A stretch of DNA of 64,000 nucleotides from assembly GCA_030142905.1 (NCBI GenBank), contig JASJOG010000242.1, positions 248,001-312,000 of the forward strand, given 5' to 3'. This DNA comes from Heliopora coerulea (lineage: Eukaryota > Cnidaria > Anthozoa > Scleralcyonacea > Helioporidae). Both the position numbers and the translations under genes were made by a program. The first letter of the stretch is position 1. Every line of letters begins with the position of its first letter. Below, one piece after another: positions 44,848 to 56,614 of this stretch. The notes beneath the pieces are model-generated. The model saw only the letters and a list, made by a program, of their open reading frames with translations. It made no database searches and was not told where the DNA came from.

Positions 44848-45151
44848 TCCTGATTGTTCACAGTGGCATATCGCCATCCACTTCCGTCTACAACACCCAG
44901 CAGCTTGTATGACGTCACATATCCCAGACGTCCTCCAACAGTAGCAACCACTGACAGAGAAAAAATGCCTGGAAGGTGTATTTCCAGAAATTGATTTACG
45001 TTTACTTTATTGTCGGGCAAGCACCAAGCTTGTGGACTATACAGTCGACCATATTTTGCAGCGTAATTAGGAGAACGGATGGCGCTGGCTTTGAAGACAT
45101 CGTCGGGAAATTTCTTTTGGTCTTTGAGAAGAGTTTTAGCGCATATAGAAC
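44848..45151 (-). CDS. Discoidin/F5-8 type C half-domain exon
   Basis: The exon begins after TTTGTCAG at 45151 in phase 1. The peptide contains DVFKASAIRSPNYAAKYGRL, AWCLPDNKVNVNQFLEIHLP, then VATVGGRLGYVTSYKLLG and DGSGWRYAT, the first half of a coagulation-factor-5/8 C domain (W-C after the ArL segment, ..VTSY.L..S.DG..W..Y). The second half (usually ~70 residues ending in a Cys) is not found next to it; the frame ends soon after, near a pogo-like element. Either an intron follows with a donor I did not identify near 44845 (only a weak GTTATT), or the domain is broken. These domains bind glycans or phospholipid outside the cell. Confidence 0.65.
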
Positions 45152-45847
45152 CTGACAAATATAAGTGAGGTGATATTTTATTGAGTATTTATAATAAAAT
45201 AACAGGCGTCCCACGCACGCTCTGATTTGTCGGGCCTCATTTTCTCTCAGAGTACAGAGACACTCTGATGTCATTTTCATTTTGTATTAGAGTACAGGGA
45301 CATTGATGATGTCACGAAAATTCGGAAAAATATTAGCACTGTGATAGAAACATGAATGACGCCATTTCAACCAGAAAAATACCAGAAAACATTCGACTAC
45401 GTCTCGTCTTTTCACCAGGGATTTTCAATTTGAAATTATCTCATTCATGTTTCTATCATAGCACAGAGATACTCAAACAATTTTCTATTTGTTAATTCAA
45501 ATTTGAATATCACATAAGGACAAAAGAGAACGGTGAGAAATCACAACGTCCGTTTAAATGTTACAGAGCCACAGGTTCTTTCAGGGTTGAAGCTAAATGA
45601 TGAGCAAGTATTGCTAATTTTAACCTTTTCCAGGCTATTTGTTCTCGTATTTTTGAACTGGTCGCCATCTTAGCCCAGCCCCTGACAAACAGAACTGGTA
45701 ACGAGGTTGTCACTTAACTTCTTACCATCGTTACATCCGCTATATTCAGTTGGGAATTACTGAAAGCTAGTGCCAGTACTTTACTGTCAAGATACGCCAT
45801 CCTATCCCTTATTTCTGGCCACATGTATAGTTTACGTTAATACTCAC
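45152..45847. other. Intron, no gene
   Basis: Between discoidin and SRCR exons. Contains short inverted pieces around CATGAATGA.../...TCATTCATG (about 45350 and 45440), otherwise nothing. Confidence 0.6.
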
Positions 45848-46156
45848 ATTTCACGCCGACATCGTTACTATGATTTAGACAAGAATCCTGTTTCCATTTT
45901 TCATGTTTGCATAAAACCAAAGACTTCTCGTCTCCATCGCATTGTAAATTGCTAAGCCAAATTGTCCCGGTGGCGCGGTTAAACATACGAAACGAATGAT
46001 CTAGGATATCGTAAAAACCCAGTTCTCTACAGGCCACTCTGGCATCCTCTCTGCTCCAGCCAGTGTTGCACACTGTTCCCCAGATCCTTTTATGAATAAC
46101 TTCCACTCGTCCTTCAAGAGGAATGTCTGATGCAACAAGGCGAATGAAGGTTTGAC
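45848..46156 (-). CDS. SRCR-domain exon (canonical) of the receptor
   Basis: A phase-1 exon with acceptor TTTCTAG before 46156 and donor GTGAGTA at 45841-45847. Sequence landmarks: FIRLVASDIPLEGRVEVIHK, WGTVCNTGWSREDARVACRE, LGFY, TIWLSNLQCDGDEKSLVLC and DVGVKC. This is a textbook SRCR fold with six cysteines (group A) and is less diverged from the family than the neighbouring SRCR at 46832-47152. Extracellular ligand-binding module. It has no partner in copy A, whose homology stops at the previous exon. Confidence 0.9.
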
Positions 46157-46831
46157 CTAGAAATGACAAATAAAAACAGATTGAAGCAGAAGAATGATAT
46201 GTTATCAAAAGAATTTGACTGCTGTATGATTTGCTCCATTTACCCAAAGATAACAGCTCAACAGTATAGTTAAATGGGTTCTAAACAAAATAAACAATAT
46301 TTTTACCAAAAACGTCTACTGCTAGGTGAACACGAAAGTTAAAAGGGTTTTAAACAAAGTCAATTATATTATTACCAAAAAAGCCTACAACTAATACATG
46401 ACATAACCGACTCTCTCAGAAATATTTCTTCTTTTCTAGTTCACAAATGCATCAATCTGGTGGAATCTATTGTATCATACCAACCACTGAACAAAGGATT
46501 CTCGGCCTTTGTCTGTTAATCATCTAGCTTCCTTGTTGCTTGTTTGCTGATGATTCTTCAATTCATCCAGAATTAAAAATTCCTTATTTTGCCAATAGTT
46601 TGGCTATGCCCTTTAGCTGTAAATCAGATGAGTTGAAATTTACCTTCGAATAATTCAAAACCTTGTTGGGAACTGCTTTTCTTTCACAGGCTTTTACTTT
46701 GAAATTGGTTCCGACTCCCACTGCGATGTTATGGCTTGTCGGTGCCATAGATTTCAATTCTGGCTTGTTGTATAACAATCCTCGGTGTTTACAATCGATC
46801 ATCAAAATGGTGATATAACAAAATTACTTAC
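46157..46831. other. Intron, no gene
   Basis: Two diverged tandem units (about 46262-46330 and 46331-46395, with TGGGTTCTAAACAAA / AGGGTTTTAAACAAA). A minus frame at 46584-46805 has no recognised domain. Confidence 0.5.
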
Positions 46832-47152
46832 ACGTTACTTTGACATAGTTTTCACTTGAACAAACAGCTCCAGCGTCTACGGTTTGCGGACACAAACCCA
46901 AAGAACTTTCATTCCCAGTACACGTAAACGACCTTACTTCAGGTACATCTCCCACTGAATTATCTCTAACTCCAATAGAATGACCTCTCCAGTTCTCAGG
47001 GCTTGTCCCAGGATACCCCAACTGCTGACAAGCGGTATCTGCGTCTTCAGAGGACCATTGTGGATCACAAAAAGAACTGCCATTCAACAATAATTGTCCT
47101 TTGTACGGAAGATTCGAGTCTACCAATCTTGCATCAGTAAGGTTCATCCGAC
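46832..47152 (-). CDS. SRCR-domain exon of the receptor (copy B)
   Basis: Counterpart of 1850-2170, with the same acceptor (CCAAG) and donor (T|GTAAGT at 46826-46831). It has DSNLPYKGQLLLNGSSFCDP, DADTACQQLGYPGTSPENW, SFTCTGNESSLGLCPQT and VCSSENYVKVTC. Six cysteines; somewhat degenerate around strand C compared with the canonical SRCR exon downstream. In this copy the gene continues into further exons, so this is the likely functional version. Confidence 0.86.
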
Positions 47153-47935
47153 CTTGGATGTAGTAAATATAAAAGAAATGAGTTTAAAGCCCTGTAACAT
47201 AACAATTGTTTATATAAAATAATGAACTCTCCGAAAAATATTGACATCTTGAAACTGAAGATTTGGATTAATCACAAAATGAGACTATCGTGAAATTGTA
47301 ATATATCAAATTTATTTCAAAGTCATTATCAGACAATAAACACATTAACAATTAACTATATAGCGTCGTCATATGTAAATACTTCCAGAAATAAGAGTTC
47401 TACTTTCGGTAGACTAGTTGAACTTAAATGTTGCTGTGATACATCGTACACAAAAAGGAGTGTTTGATTTGACTTTTAAACATCAAGATTTCTGTTGAAA
47501 AACAAGGCAAATTAATTTAGTAAACATTTATCTATCGATGCCTCCTTAAATACAAGGCTAGAGGGCACTTTAACGGACGCACCTGGATGCTGACCAGTAT
47601 TGCTGGCTTAGTAGTCGAGTAAAGGGAGATTTGATGGGAAAATTTTGACAGACATAACGCAAGGAAAAATGGATTTATTATTGTTATAACAACATGTATT
47701 TAGTTAGGGTTAGGGTTAGGAATAAGGTTAGTATTGGTTATAAAATTTCTTTTTCTTTTGTGAACTGAATGATACATTTATACACGAACGCCATTTCCCG
47801 TTTGAATGTAGTCACGGCTGCATTTAAATTTCCTGCAGAAAATTCATAACATTTGCTGTTGAGCCGACTGCAAAGGTCAGCGGCCAGGTGCACCCGCTAA
47901 ACCGCACTTGTACCAAACAGAAACATACATCTTAC
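47153..47935. other. Intron, no gene
   Basis: Same intron as 2171-2942, with a short TTAGGG-like patch (AGTTAGGGTTAGGGTTAGGA, about 47701-47720) within the repeat unit. Confidence 0.6.
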
Positions 47936-48352
47936 CTAAAACACTTGTCCCATAAACCTGAACTTCGCACAAAGTCAATACTTCATTGTTTCCGGGAATT
48001 ACTATGGTAACGTATCGTCCAGTCACAGGCGGCCTGCAGATAACTACGTCATCAGAATTTCGACGACTCTGTTTCAGTTCCCCGCATCTGTTAATGGTTG
48101 CTCCATCGTGGACGGGACTTTCTGTAACTCGTATTTCAAACCCACACAGTCGTTGATTGCTCCTGTTGTAGATCTTCACATGCGTGACACGCACTCTCTG
48201 CTGAAGGTCAACACGCCACCAAGGATCTGTTTGTTTTTGGGTGCGGGCACAGGAACTATAATTCTTGTAAACCTTACCATCCACAGCTAGTGAAGCAAAT
48301 TGCCGCAAGTAGTTGGTCGACTGAGATACTGGTTTTTCCAGAGCAAAGTTTT
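47936..48352 (-). CDS. F-type lectin-like (FTP) domain exon of the receptor (copy B)
   Basis: Counterpart of 2943-3362. Donor GTAAG at 47931-47935, acceptor TTTTTCAG before 48352. Contains ASLAVDGKVYKNYSSCARTQ, KQTDPWWRVDLQQRVRVTHV, RLCGFEIRVTESPVHDGATI, CGELKQSRR, VICRPPVTGRYVTIVIPG and LTLCEVQVYG. Compared with copy A the sugar-facing loop regions differ most (after AVD and around the CGEL segment), as expected for a recognition module, while the core is nearly unchanged. Confidence 0.88.
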
Positions 48353-49692
48353 CTGAAAAAGGACATTAAAAATCCAATTCATTACCCCCAGAAAACATTT
48401 ATTCACACTTTTCGCGGGTAACACTTGCATTCGTCTACTTTTCAAGAAACTTTATCAAGTGAATTTAGCGAAACAACAAAAGCAAATGATTAACTTTGTT
48501 TTTTGATTTATGGAAAGTCATTTTAGAAGGCAAGACAATGAGAACAGATATGTTTTTCCAAGTCAACGCCGGAGGTGAAAAACTTTGCTGCATGCGTTTC
48601 TATCAAACGTTTGAAGACAATGAACTTTACCATTGCCTAATAGTGTGCATAAACAAATTTGCCACGTTCAGAAACGTAGACTACCTTAAACGCAGGGACA
48701 ACTGCACATCTACTCAACAGCTGTTTCATCTTTTCCAAAATCCTGGTGGATTGTAGAAATCATCCAAAATTCCCGATTACATGTATGTCCATGATTATTA
48801 CCATAATTTAGTTGACGAACTAAACCATGACTCAAATACAGGACACAAATTTGTTATGTTAATTCACACGACAATTCTTGGCTGTTTTACCGGACAATAA
48901 GCATGCTTCAAAGTGTTTTTCCTGATGTGCTCGACACAATATGTTGGTCAGGGGACATTAACAAAGTACAATTGTGGTGTACAGTCGTTCGTCCTAATTT
49001 ATTCTGGGGCGTACCCAGACGTCAGGGTATTTGTAGTCACGAATGACCAGAACGGGCCCACCGAAGGTTTGACCTCCTGTAGGGGGGTCCGGAGAACTTC
49101 TCTCACAAAGTTTGGAAAAAATAAGGATTATGGAATAAATTACTCCAAGGGGAACCGCTGGATTTGATCATTGCACTCACTGAAGTGAGTCTGGTTTACC
49201 AATGGAACATCATTGGATTAACACTTTCTAGACGGGGTAAGACTTCTATTATTTTACTCTGGTTAACTCCAAACGATTTTACTCGTCAACAGGAGAGTTC
49301 CCGACGGAAAAGAGTTACAAAGAATTTTAAGCTTTGGGTAACTTTTCGTTTTTCGTTTCGTTTTGTTTATGTCAATTTTGTCTCTGCTTTATATCTTTCC
49401 AAAGAAAATTTGCAGGAGTGGGCCTGGGTGCGCGACTGGTATCCGATTAACTGACTTAAGCCCTACGGATGGATTGCTACATCAGTGAGCGAATCAAACG
49501 CAGGAATATTGCCTTTGAGACTACATTACATACCCCTGGATGAACAATCATATACAACAATCGTAACATGTATATGGGTTCTTAGAACTGGAAATTTTTG
49601 TGTTGAATAGCACTATAAAAAAAATTCTTTTGTCTTTGAAATTAAATCCGAAGCCCTAAGTTATTAGAAGCCTACTTCAGTTGTGTACTTAC
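48353..49692. other. Intron, no gene
   Basis: Homologous to 3363-5777 but without the palindromic Penelope insertion; contains the uninterrupted insertion site at about 48911-48922 and the dispersed repeat (about 49262-49320). Confidence 0.7.
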
Positions 49693-49992
49693 CTGTAGAA
49701 GGAGCTCTCCACTGACCACATCTGTATTTCACCACCAGATATTTAGATTCACCACGACAAGGATCTTTGTCACCCACCAGGGCATTACTAACTTTCGGCC
49801 TTTGGCTTGAAGAGCGCCCGTTTATTTTATCAAAAATATAGCAATAGGCAGACAAAGTGCAGTTTTTAGTAGGCTTTTGCCCACAAAAGTCTTGGCCCAC
49901 AGTACGCCCATAAATCGCTTCGATCATTCGGATTGTGCCACTTGAACATGTGATATTGATCGCGCTGTCTTCACATATAATTTCTTTTTGAA
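49693..49992 (-). CDS. SUEL-type galactose-binding lectin exon of the receptor (copy B)
   Basis: Counterpart of 5778-6077. Acceptor TTTATAG before 49992, donor GTAAGTAC at 49685-49692. Starts VQKEIICEDSAINITCSSG, then IYGRTVGQDFCGQKPTKNC, AYCYIFDKINGR, DPCRGESKYLVVKYRCG. All family cysteines are present. Extracellular carbohydrate-binding module, next after the signal peptide apart from the doubtful exon at 51142. Confidence 0.9.
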
Positions 49993-50569
49993 CTATAAAT
50001 GCAAAATAATTGCAATGTGACTACTTGCTGGATGGGATTGTGTGACATGATTGCAACCTATACAGAATTATCTTTTATTATAATTACTCATCCTAATAAA
50101 TTACATTCATTTTATTTTTATTTTTATTTTAATTATGTTTCGTTTTATCTCACTTCACATATGATTTTCATTTTAACACTGACATTCATTTTATCTTAAT
50201 TTCACTTAACTCTCCAACTTATTCTATTATCTTGTTTTTACCTTCTTTTCAGTTCATTTTATTTCCATTTTTTGGTTTAATGTAATTTCAAATTAAGTCT
50301 TCTCTTTATCTTTACTTTTACTTTATTTTTTCTTATCTTACCTTATTCTTTTTGGTTTTCTCAAATTTTTGTCACTATTTCTTTTCTTTTTACGTCAGGT
50401 TTTAGAACAATTTATCATATACCTCGCAGGTGAACAGCATTTATTGCGCTATCTGATTGGTTCCTCTATCTCGGAACATCCTGCATTATTCATCTCCAAG
50501 CAAAACAAGATGGTGTCCTGGAGGACAAGGATCATTGTCACCCACCAAGGCATCACTAACTGCTCACCT

Positions 50570-50767
50570 TTGGCTTGAAGACTGCCTATTTATTTTATCA
50601 AAAATATAGCAATAGGCAGACAAAGTGCAATTTCTCTTAAGTTTTTCGCTACAAAAGTCTTGGCCCACAGTACGCCCATAAATTTCTTCGATCATTCGGA
50701 TTGTGCCTTTTGAAGATCTGATGTCGATCTGGGTGCGTTCACATATTTTTTCTTGAACTATAAATTA
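50570..50767 (-). pseudogene. Broken second SUEL exon (copy B)
   Basis: Same defective exon as 6660-6852: good acceptor and start (CERTQIDIRSS-like region, IYGRTVGQDFC), then a frameshift and loss of the last third including the donor. A Cys to other-residue change near the first conserved cysteine pair adds to the damage in this copy. Confidence 0.72.
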
Positions 50768-51141
50768 ACAATAAATGGCACGTGACCTGTTGGTTTCATG
50801 AGATTTGTGATTTGATTGTAACCCAAACACAATATTTTGTTTATAATTTATTTTTGTTTTATCACAGTTCATTGTATTTCATTTTATTTTTATTTCATTT
50901 TATTTTTATTTCATTTTGATTTTATTTTTATTTCGATCTTACTTTATTCTGTTCATATTTCATTTCAGATTTCCTTTACCTTAATGCCATTTTTTTATTT
51001 TAGTTTAATCTAGTTTCATTTCAATTTCATTTTATCTTAGTTTTTATTTCTTTTATTTACACTGTAATGTATTGGTTTGCTTTTACTGTATTGTATTGTG
51101 TATTTTATGGTTAATTTATGAATTTTCTTATGTAATGCGGG

Positions 51142-51440
51142 ATTGTGCGCTGCCGACCATGTCACCTCTTCCAAAGTCACAAAAGCTGGCTCACTAAACT
51201 TTGAACATTTGGTGTCTTCATCATCAAGTTCATTATCACAACGGGTTGATACAGAAGGTTGCAGAATAGTACTATTTGATTTGAATGACAACAACGTAGT
51301 TATCGAGGTTGAGGTAATTGACCAACTTAGTTCATTACTAGAAATAGTTTTCGATTGTTCTGTTTCAAGTCCGGTCGTAAGCCTTCCTAGTTCAATGGGC
51401 TGATCAGCTGTAAGTGGGAGTCCTGAAGTGAAACTAGGTC
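51142..51440 (-). CDS. Possible Ser/Thr-rich linker exon of the receptor
   Basis: The open minus frame (51037-51492) contains SGLPLTADQPIELGRLTTGL, WSITSTSITTLLSFKSNST and DNELDDEDTKCSKFSEPAFV, a low-complexity, probably glycosylated linker if it is translated. An AG at about 51440 could be an acceptor and GAAGAG|GTGACA near 51155 a weak donor, but the phase does not clearly agree with the phase-1 signal exon. In copy A the region is disrupted by a triplicated unit. Uncertain; it may be intron. Confidence 0.3.
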
Positions 51441-51528
51441 GGTATTGTAGAAAACACGAAGGAAGAGAGAATTGTAAACATATCAGAAGCATTCACAAAG
51501 TGCTTAGTTATCGCCGTAAACGTCTTAC

Positions 51529-51640
51529 CTTCACTTGATGTACAAATGTAAATCCAAATGATAAATCCGAAAGTCAGCAGCAAATTGTAACCAGAATTAC
51601 CCATCATCAGTCCAATCCAACTTCTTTGTTTGGATTTCAA
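51529..51640 (-). CDS. Signal-peptide first exon of receptor, copy B
   Basis: ATG at 51640 (or the MM pair 33 bases later). Reads MMGNSGYNLLLTFGFIIWIY then I-C-T-S-S-E-G; donor GTAAGACG at 51521-51528. Hydrophobic core of about 14 residues followed by small residues: a secretion signal. Leaves phase 1, which fits the SUEL exon. Confidence 0.8.
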
Positions 51641-52019
51641 ACACTGCTATCGAAATAAGACACTCAGTTTGACCAAAGTTCGACGTTTCCAAATCTCACA
51701 CAAGATCATCCAGCAGTTCAATTCATTTTACGTTTGAAAGAAAGATGAGATGTTCGTTCGTTCGCCTCAAGCTCAACCAAGTCATAGAATCTGAGTAACT
51801 AGAGAAACCGGAAAAAAGATATTTTTTGAATTTTAATATTTTAGACTTGTAGACGAAGCTAACTCGTCGTAACAGCAGTTTTTTGCCCAGCGCTGTTCCT
51901 TTGACGTGATATTATAGCCACATTTAAATCTCTCTCTGATTAAGGTAAATAACAGGCGTATACTGCAAAAATATGAAAAATTCAGGTTTATACTAAAAAC
52001 ATATGTTTTCTAGCCACAT

Positions 52020-52140
52020 AAGAACATGATATCAAAACGACAGCTACTCGAGGCTTAAACATTTTATTGGAAAATTCCCACGTGTCGGCTGAGTTTACTG
52101 CCTTCTTCAGGAGTATATGAAAGACAACACTACATTTAAA
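52020..52140 (-). mobile_element. Penelope-like 3'-end relic (copy B)
   Basis: Counterpart of 8340-8470 with the same CTGAAGA...GACACG motif (52080-52110). Confidence 0.5.
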
Positions 52141-53269
52141 TATCCTAGAGAACAATAACGTTACATATTTTAATTTTTTTTATTTTCACAACTACAAATT
52201 TACATACCTTATAACCAAGAGAATGTGAATGTATAGTAAAATTTTAAAAAGAACAATGAAGTTAATAGCATTTTTCCATGCATAAAAGTGTTTAGTTGAA
52301 TTTAAAATATCTTTGTTTCCTCTAAAACTAATTTTTGTGAATAAAACCTTAAAAAAGTCCATATTCATTTAAACTTGATATATACGCAGAATTCTTAAGT
52401 TTTGACGGTCCATAAGCATTTAACTTCCTGCTTACAGGAACAATATATCACCACGATTCGAAAAACTGGTGAAAAGGTTTTCCAAATGAAGAAATCATTT
52501 TAACAATTCATGGACTGGCTCTCGAAATATCGATAAAGCGACGTACATGTCTTCCGCAAATAAACAACACATAAAAATTATTTCTTCAAGGAAGCTTGAA
52601 TCCTCTTTTGTTGAGTTTTACAGATGAACATCTGGAACAATCTAATGCAAACATACTCTTTCTTAGAATTGCAGGTCACCTTTCTCCGAATTCCACTTCT
52701 GTTTCGAATCTTTGGGACTGATGTCCACAGCTTAGAGCAGTTTAAAAGTTTTATGATTGTGTGGATAATGTATGTTTATATTTAATTATGTTTCCGTTGT
52801 AACCAATGTTTTAGATTGATTAATATGATCTCATTTTACGATTAATTTTGAAACAAAATTGGAAGCTGCTTGGTATCATATTATTATATAGTTGAAGATA
52901 TGATTGTGTTCACGATATTTACGAATTAACACACACATAAATCAAAGAATCACACATAGAACCAAAGGGTCTTACCTTGCAGTTGAAATTTCTATATACA
53001 ATGAGCTGTACACACTATAAAACAATCGACGACTTACCTTTGGTGATGAAAACTAACTTAAGAAAGATGAAAGCGTTTCTTTTATGACGAATCATATTTT
53101 CTTGTTTCCATCACAACTTATATTATCTTTTCTCATATGAACGCACCATAGATGCTCTTTGTGTTATTTTTATTCTTGAGCTGACCTTCAAAAACAAGAT
53201 TGTTTTTAAGTTACTACAAAATCACCGACTTGCTAAATCGTCAAACTATGTCAGGTTTCGGAACTTCCA

Positions 53270-54020
53270 CTTGAAAACGGAAGGAATGAAATTAATCTAT
53301 CAATCTTTATGAAATTATGCAAAAGAAATTAACAAAGTGCCTGGAACAGCAATTCTTGATCCAAATATTCACAACCTTTATTCAATCTAAAATCTCGTGT
53401 AAATCAGTGCATTTCTGAATGACACGATTTAACCTTTTAAAACTATTTGTCTAACATTTATTTCAATGTCTGTACTATTGGCTAGGTCCCTTTTAAAAGT
53501 TAAACCTATGCTATCGCTAACCCTGCTGAACTGGCACGTTTTACGAGACCTCCAGCAACTTAAAAGGAAACGATCTGGGTTATCACAGTGTTCAAAAACA
53601 CCGTTCGACAAAGACGTCTTATTCTCATGACTGACAGTCTTTATTTCTTAATGTAAGAACAAAGTGATAAAGCTCATTCTACAACCAGTAATTACGACCT
53701 TGTCCACTCTGCTCAAAGATCACAAGGATAAAAAGTTGAATTAAAAGTAAAAAAAGATGTATAATCACAGCATTTATAGGCTTTCGGTATATGTCCTTAA
53801 ACTGGGAAATACCAATGGAGACAGCCAAGACGAATTTCAGAAAATTTTCCTTCAGCTCAGGCGTCGGCCATGAGTCTTTCAAAAGTAGTTCATTGCGTGT
53901 GGTGAGATTTACCTAGAAAATACGACATGTGCTGGACTGTTAAAAATCCACTCCCAGCAGCAGGGCTCAGAACGCACCCAAATTTCTGCCACAAAAAAGT
54001 CGCCACAAAAAAGAAATGGC
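53270..54020. other. Copy-B-specific segment
   Basis: About 740 bases replace about 110 bases of copy A (9770-9880). Minus frames 53679-53882 (with the hydrophobic stretch AVIIHLFLLLIQLFILVIF) and 53429-53611 are short and unrecognised. No TIRs or target duplication seen, so it may be ancestral sequence deleted from A or an insertion. Confidence 0.5.
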
Positions 54021-54241
54021 CAAAAAATATCGAGCCACCCATTCGCCGAGAAAGGATGTTCGTTACCACCATATTTATTAACACATTGTGATATTGTGAT
54101 TGGGTTAAGATTCTTAGCGAGTTATCTTATGATACCTTCATTCAGATATAAAATATCTCATATAATTAAAAACGCAAGAGAAAAAATCTCCCGTAAAATG
54201 ACATTTATTCAATCACAATCTTATGGAGTCGTAACAAGAAT

Positions 54242-54823
54242 TTAGTTTTCCTTAGTAACAGCCTTTTCGCTTCCCACTGTTTTATTATCAATTTCGCCAG
54301 CTTGTTTGTTTAACATATGGCTTGAGACATGTCTTCTCACGATAATACAGCCACTTATAAATCCTAAATATGGAATATATGGGATTAGAGAATTTACCAG
54401 ATTGCCAACATCTCGTCTCAAAAGGTCATCTTTCCTCATCTCATCTTCCATAACATCCGGCGATTGAATTTCGTCTAGACCCCCAAGGAATCTACTGAAT
54501 TTGGATATCAACGGATCTGTTAGAAACTCATTAGCTCTTTGTAATCTCTTCGTTTTATATTCGACGTATAATTTTCCAATAACTTTTGACGTTGCTTTTC
54601 TAATATATTTCACCGACTGATCTATACCACAATCTTCGGCCAATTTTATTAGTTAATGCTGCCTGGAGTCAATGTCATTCGAAATATCTTCCTCTTTTTT
54701 ATCGTCATTGTTTATTGCATCTTCTATTTCATTTTTGATTTACTCGTTTGTGGTTTCTATTTCATTTACCAATAAATTTATATCAACAGATGGTTCAATT
54801 TTCTCTAACTTTTACTTTCCCAT
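54242..54823 (-). pseudogene. Unrecognised viral-type ORF (copy B), stops in the N-terminal part
   Basis: From ATG 54823, TAA codons lie at 54812-54814, 54740-54742 and 54653-54655; only the middle one is shared with copy A. After the last stop 133 codons are open to 54242 and include KYIRKATSKVIGKLYVEYKT, FLTDPLISKFSRFLGGLDEI, LRRDVGNLVNSL and the hydrophobic PYIPYLGFISGCIIV. The N-terminal part is charged and probably helical. Position next to the ATPase suggests a virion or packaging role, but that is inference. Confidence 0.6.
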
Positions 54824-54887
54824 TTATATATTACAACATATTTTTGTCAAAATCGAAGCGATTGAAACACCATGCGGGAATCGTAGC

Positions 54888-55221
54888 CTTGTCAAGAATA
54901 TTACTACCCAGCATATTATTCTTAGTAGCATTGCTGAAACAAACAAAAACGAACCAATTGATTACGGAAATAATTTTTAATTACTAACGTTTCGTTACAT
55001 AACCTATAACATTACATAACCACTCCCCTCTATTTTTGTAATCGTTCAACTTTGAAAGTTCCCGACACATGTATATAGTAATCATTTACTCTGATGATGT
55101 TACAGGTTATGTAACGAAACGTTAGTGATTAAAAATTATTTCCATTATCAACTGGTTCTTTTTTGTTTGTTTCAACAGTGCTATTAAGAATAATATGCTG
55201 GGGAGTAATATTCTTGACAAG
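54888..55221. mobile_element. Hairpin element (copy B)
   Basis: Same inverted structure and position as 12128-12462, with a hammerhead-core-like motif at 55091-55119 (CTGATGA, GTTAC/GTAAC stem, GAAA). Confidence 0.75.
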
Positions 55222-55231
55222 ACAACATATA

Positions 55232-55754
55232 TTATTTTATTAGCGGAATAACTACCTTGTACTCATACGGATGTCTTAAATTAATATCCAACCTTGTGTA
55301 TTTATTATTCTTAAGCTTATCAACTATATCTTTAATCTCGTCTTTAGTAATACCATATAAGTAATCATCCAATACTCCCTTCATATCATTCCAGTTTGGG
55401 TTACATAAAGTAACCAGTTTACTTATATTTTCGCGGTATGGTTTGGCAGTAGAAGTCAACTGTTGCGTTATTACAATAGTAGAAAGATTAAAATGTCTAG
55501 CACTAAAAGTTAATCTAACCAGTTTAGAAACGCGACTTTTCATATCTTGTGAAGCCGCACAGTCATCCAAAACAATTACAGTATTAGTTTCCTTATAAAC
55601 ACTAGACACATGTTTGAGAATAATGTCGACTTGTTCCTGGTCACATTGAACTGTAATAAAATGTGGATCGTTTTTGTACTTCCAGTCTTGGTAAGACTGA
55701 TTTTGTTCCTAGGTCCGGCATATTAAAACGATATAGTGGAACTTGTTCTTATAA
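55232..55754 (-). pseudogene. A32/FtsK-HerA-like DNA-packaging ATPase, C-terminal part (copy B)
   Basis: Open from just below the TAG at 55709-55711 to 55232. Motifs: YQDWKYKNDPHFITVQCDQE, then Walker B-like TNTVIVLDDCAASQDMKS, then FNLSTIVITQQLTSTAKPYR (sensor region), and a C-terminal helical part ending YEYKVVIPLIK. These are features of A32-like packaging ATPases that pump DNA into virions of Polintons, adintoviruses and large DNA viruses. The N-terminal end with Walker A is missing: above 55711 the frame continues ~14 codons and then meets the Penelope-like element. Dead gene. Confidence 0.8.
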
Positions 55755-56173
55755 TAAAGTAAATGGCTTGAACCCGGGAGAATCGATAAATGTTATATTC
55801 CGTGTTTTTCGATCCTCCAACGTTTTCTCTCTGACTAAGGGCCGTCGATCGAAACGTTAGAAAACTACTCTTCATATTTCGGCACTACTCAGACCTTTCC
55901 GATGGTTCAAAGGAGGAATGTTTTGGAACAGTCAGCCTTTTTATATAACTGGTTCGTTAGGTCATGCGTGTGGCTGGTTGTGGGAGGTTGCGGTTTATGG
56001 GTGTACGTCATTGGCATTGTTAGAGTCGGTGTATAATCTAGCGGTTTGTTTTATGTTTTGAATAAGCCTTTTGTATGGTGCTGGCAATTGTTGTGATCGG
56101 TTTAGTGGTTCCGGTTCCAAGTTGGTAAACCAACTTTCGAGTGTAAGCCGTTGTTTGTAATTTGTGCTGTACT

Positions 56174-56455
56174 TTATGCTTGCTGCCGAGTCCCAGTCAA
56201 TGTTGTGTTTGGTTTGTCGGTGGTGTTCGGCAGTGTGATTAGTTCTATCTCGTTCTTAGTTGCTCTTTTGTGTCCAGTTAGTCTAGTGTTCAAGTACCTG
56301 CCAGTTTCGCCAATATATATCGTCTGGCAGTCAGCACATTTGATCTTGTAGATCGCACCTTGTCTGTCGCGTGGGTGTTCTTTGTTTTTGATTGAGTAAA
56401 TTTCGTGAAGTTGTACAACTCTGACTTCATCAAACTCAACACCTACAAACACCAC
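56174..56455 (-). pseudogene. GIY-YIG endonuclease fragment of the Penelope-like element
   Basis: 93 residues with AIYKIKCADCQTIYIGETGR and RYLNTRLTGHKRATKN; a one-base loss near 56255 shifts the end. The RT is absent. Confidence 0.8.
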
Positions 56456-56614
56456 GAAATAAACGAAACCAGCAACCGGACCACCACAACAGCTATGATA
56501 CCTTACGTCGCAGGTGCGTCTGAGATCATCTCGTGTATCTTACGCCTTACAATATCCGAGTTCCACACAAAGACCTATTACAACTTTACGCAATCTATTC
56601 ACTAAGTTTAGACT

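Noticed and set aside
54672..54980. Plus-strand open frames of 79-118 residues opposite the viral ORF (also 11864-12220)
   Set aside because: They are antisense to viral coding sequence and the inverted hairpin; composition follows from the opposite strand.
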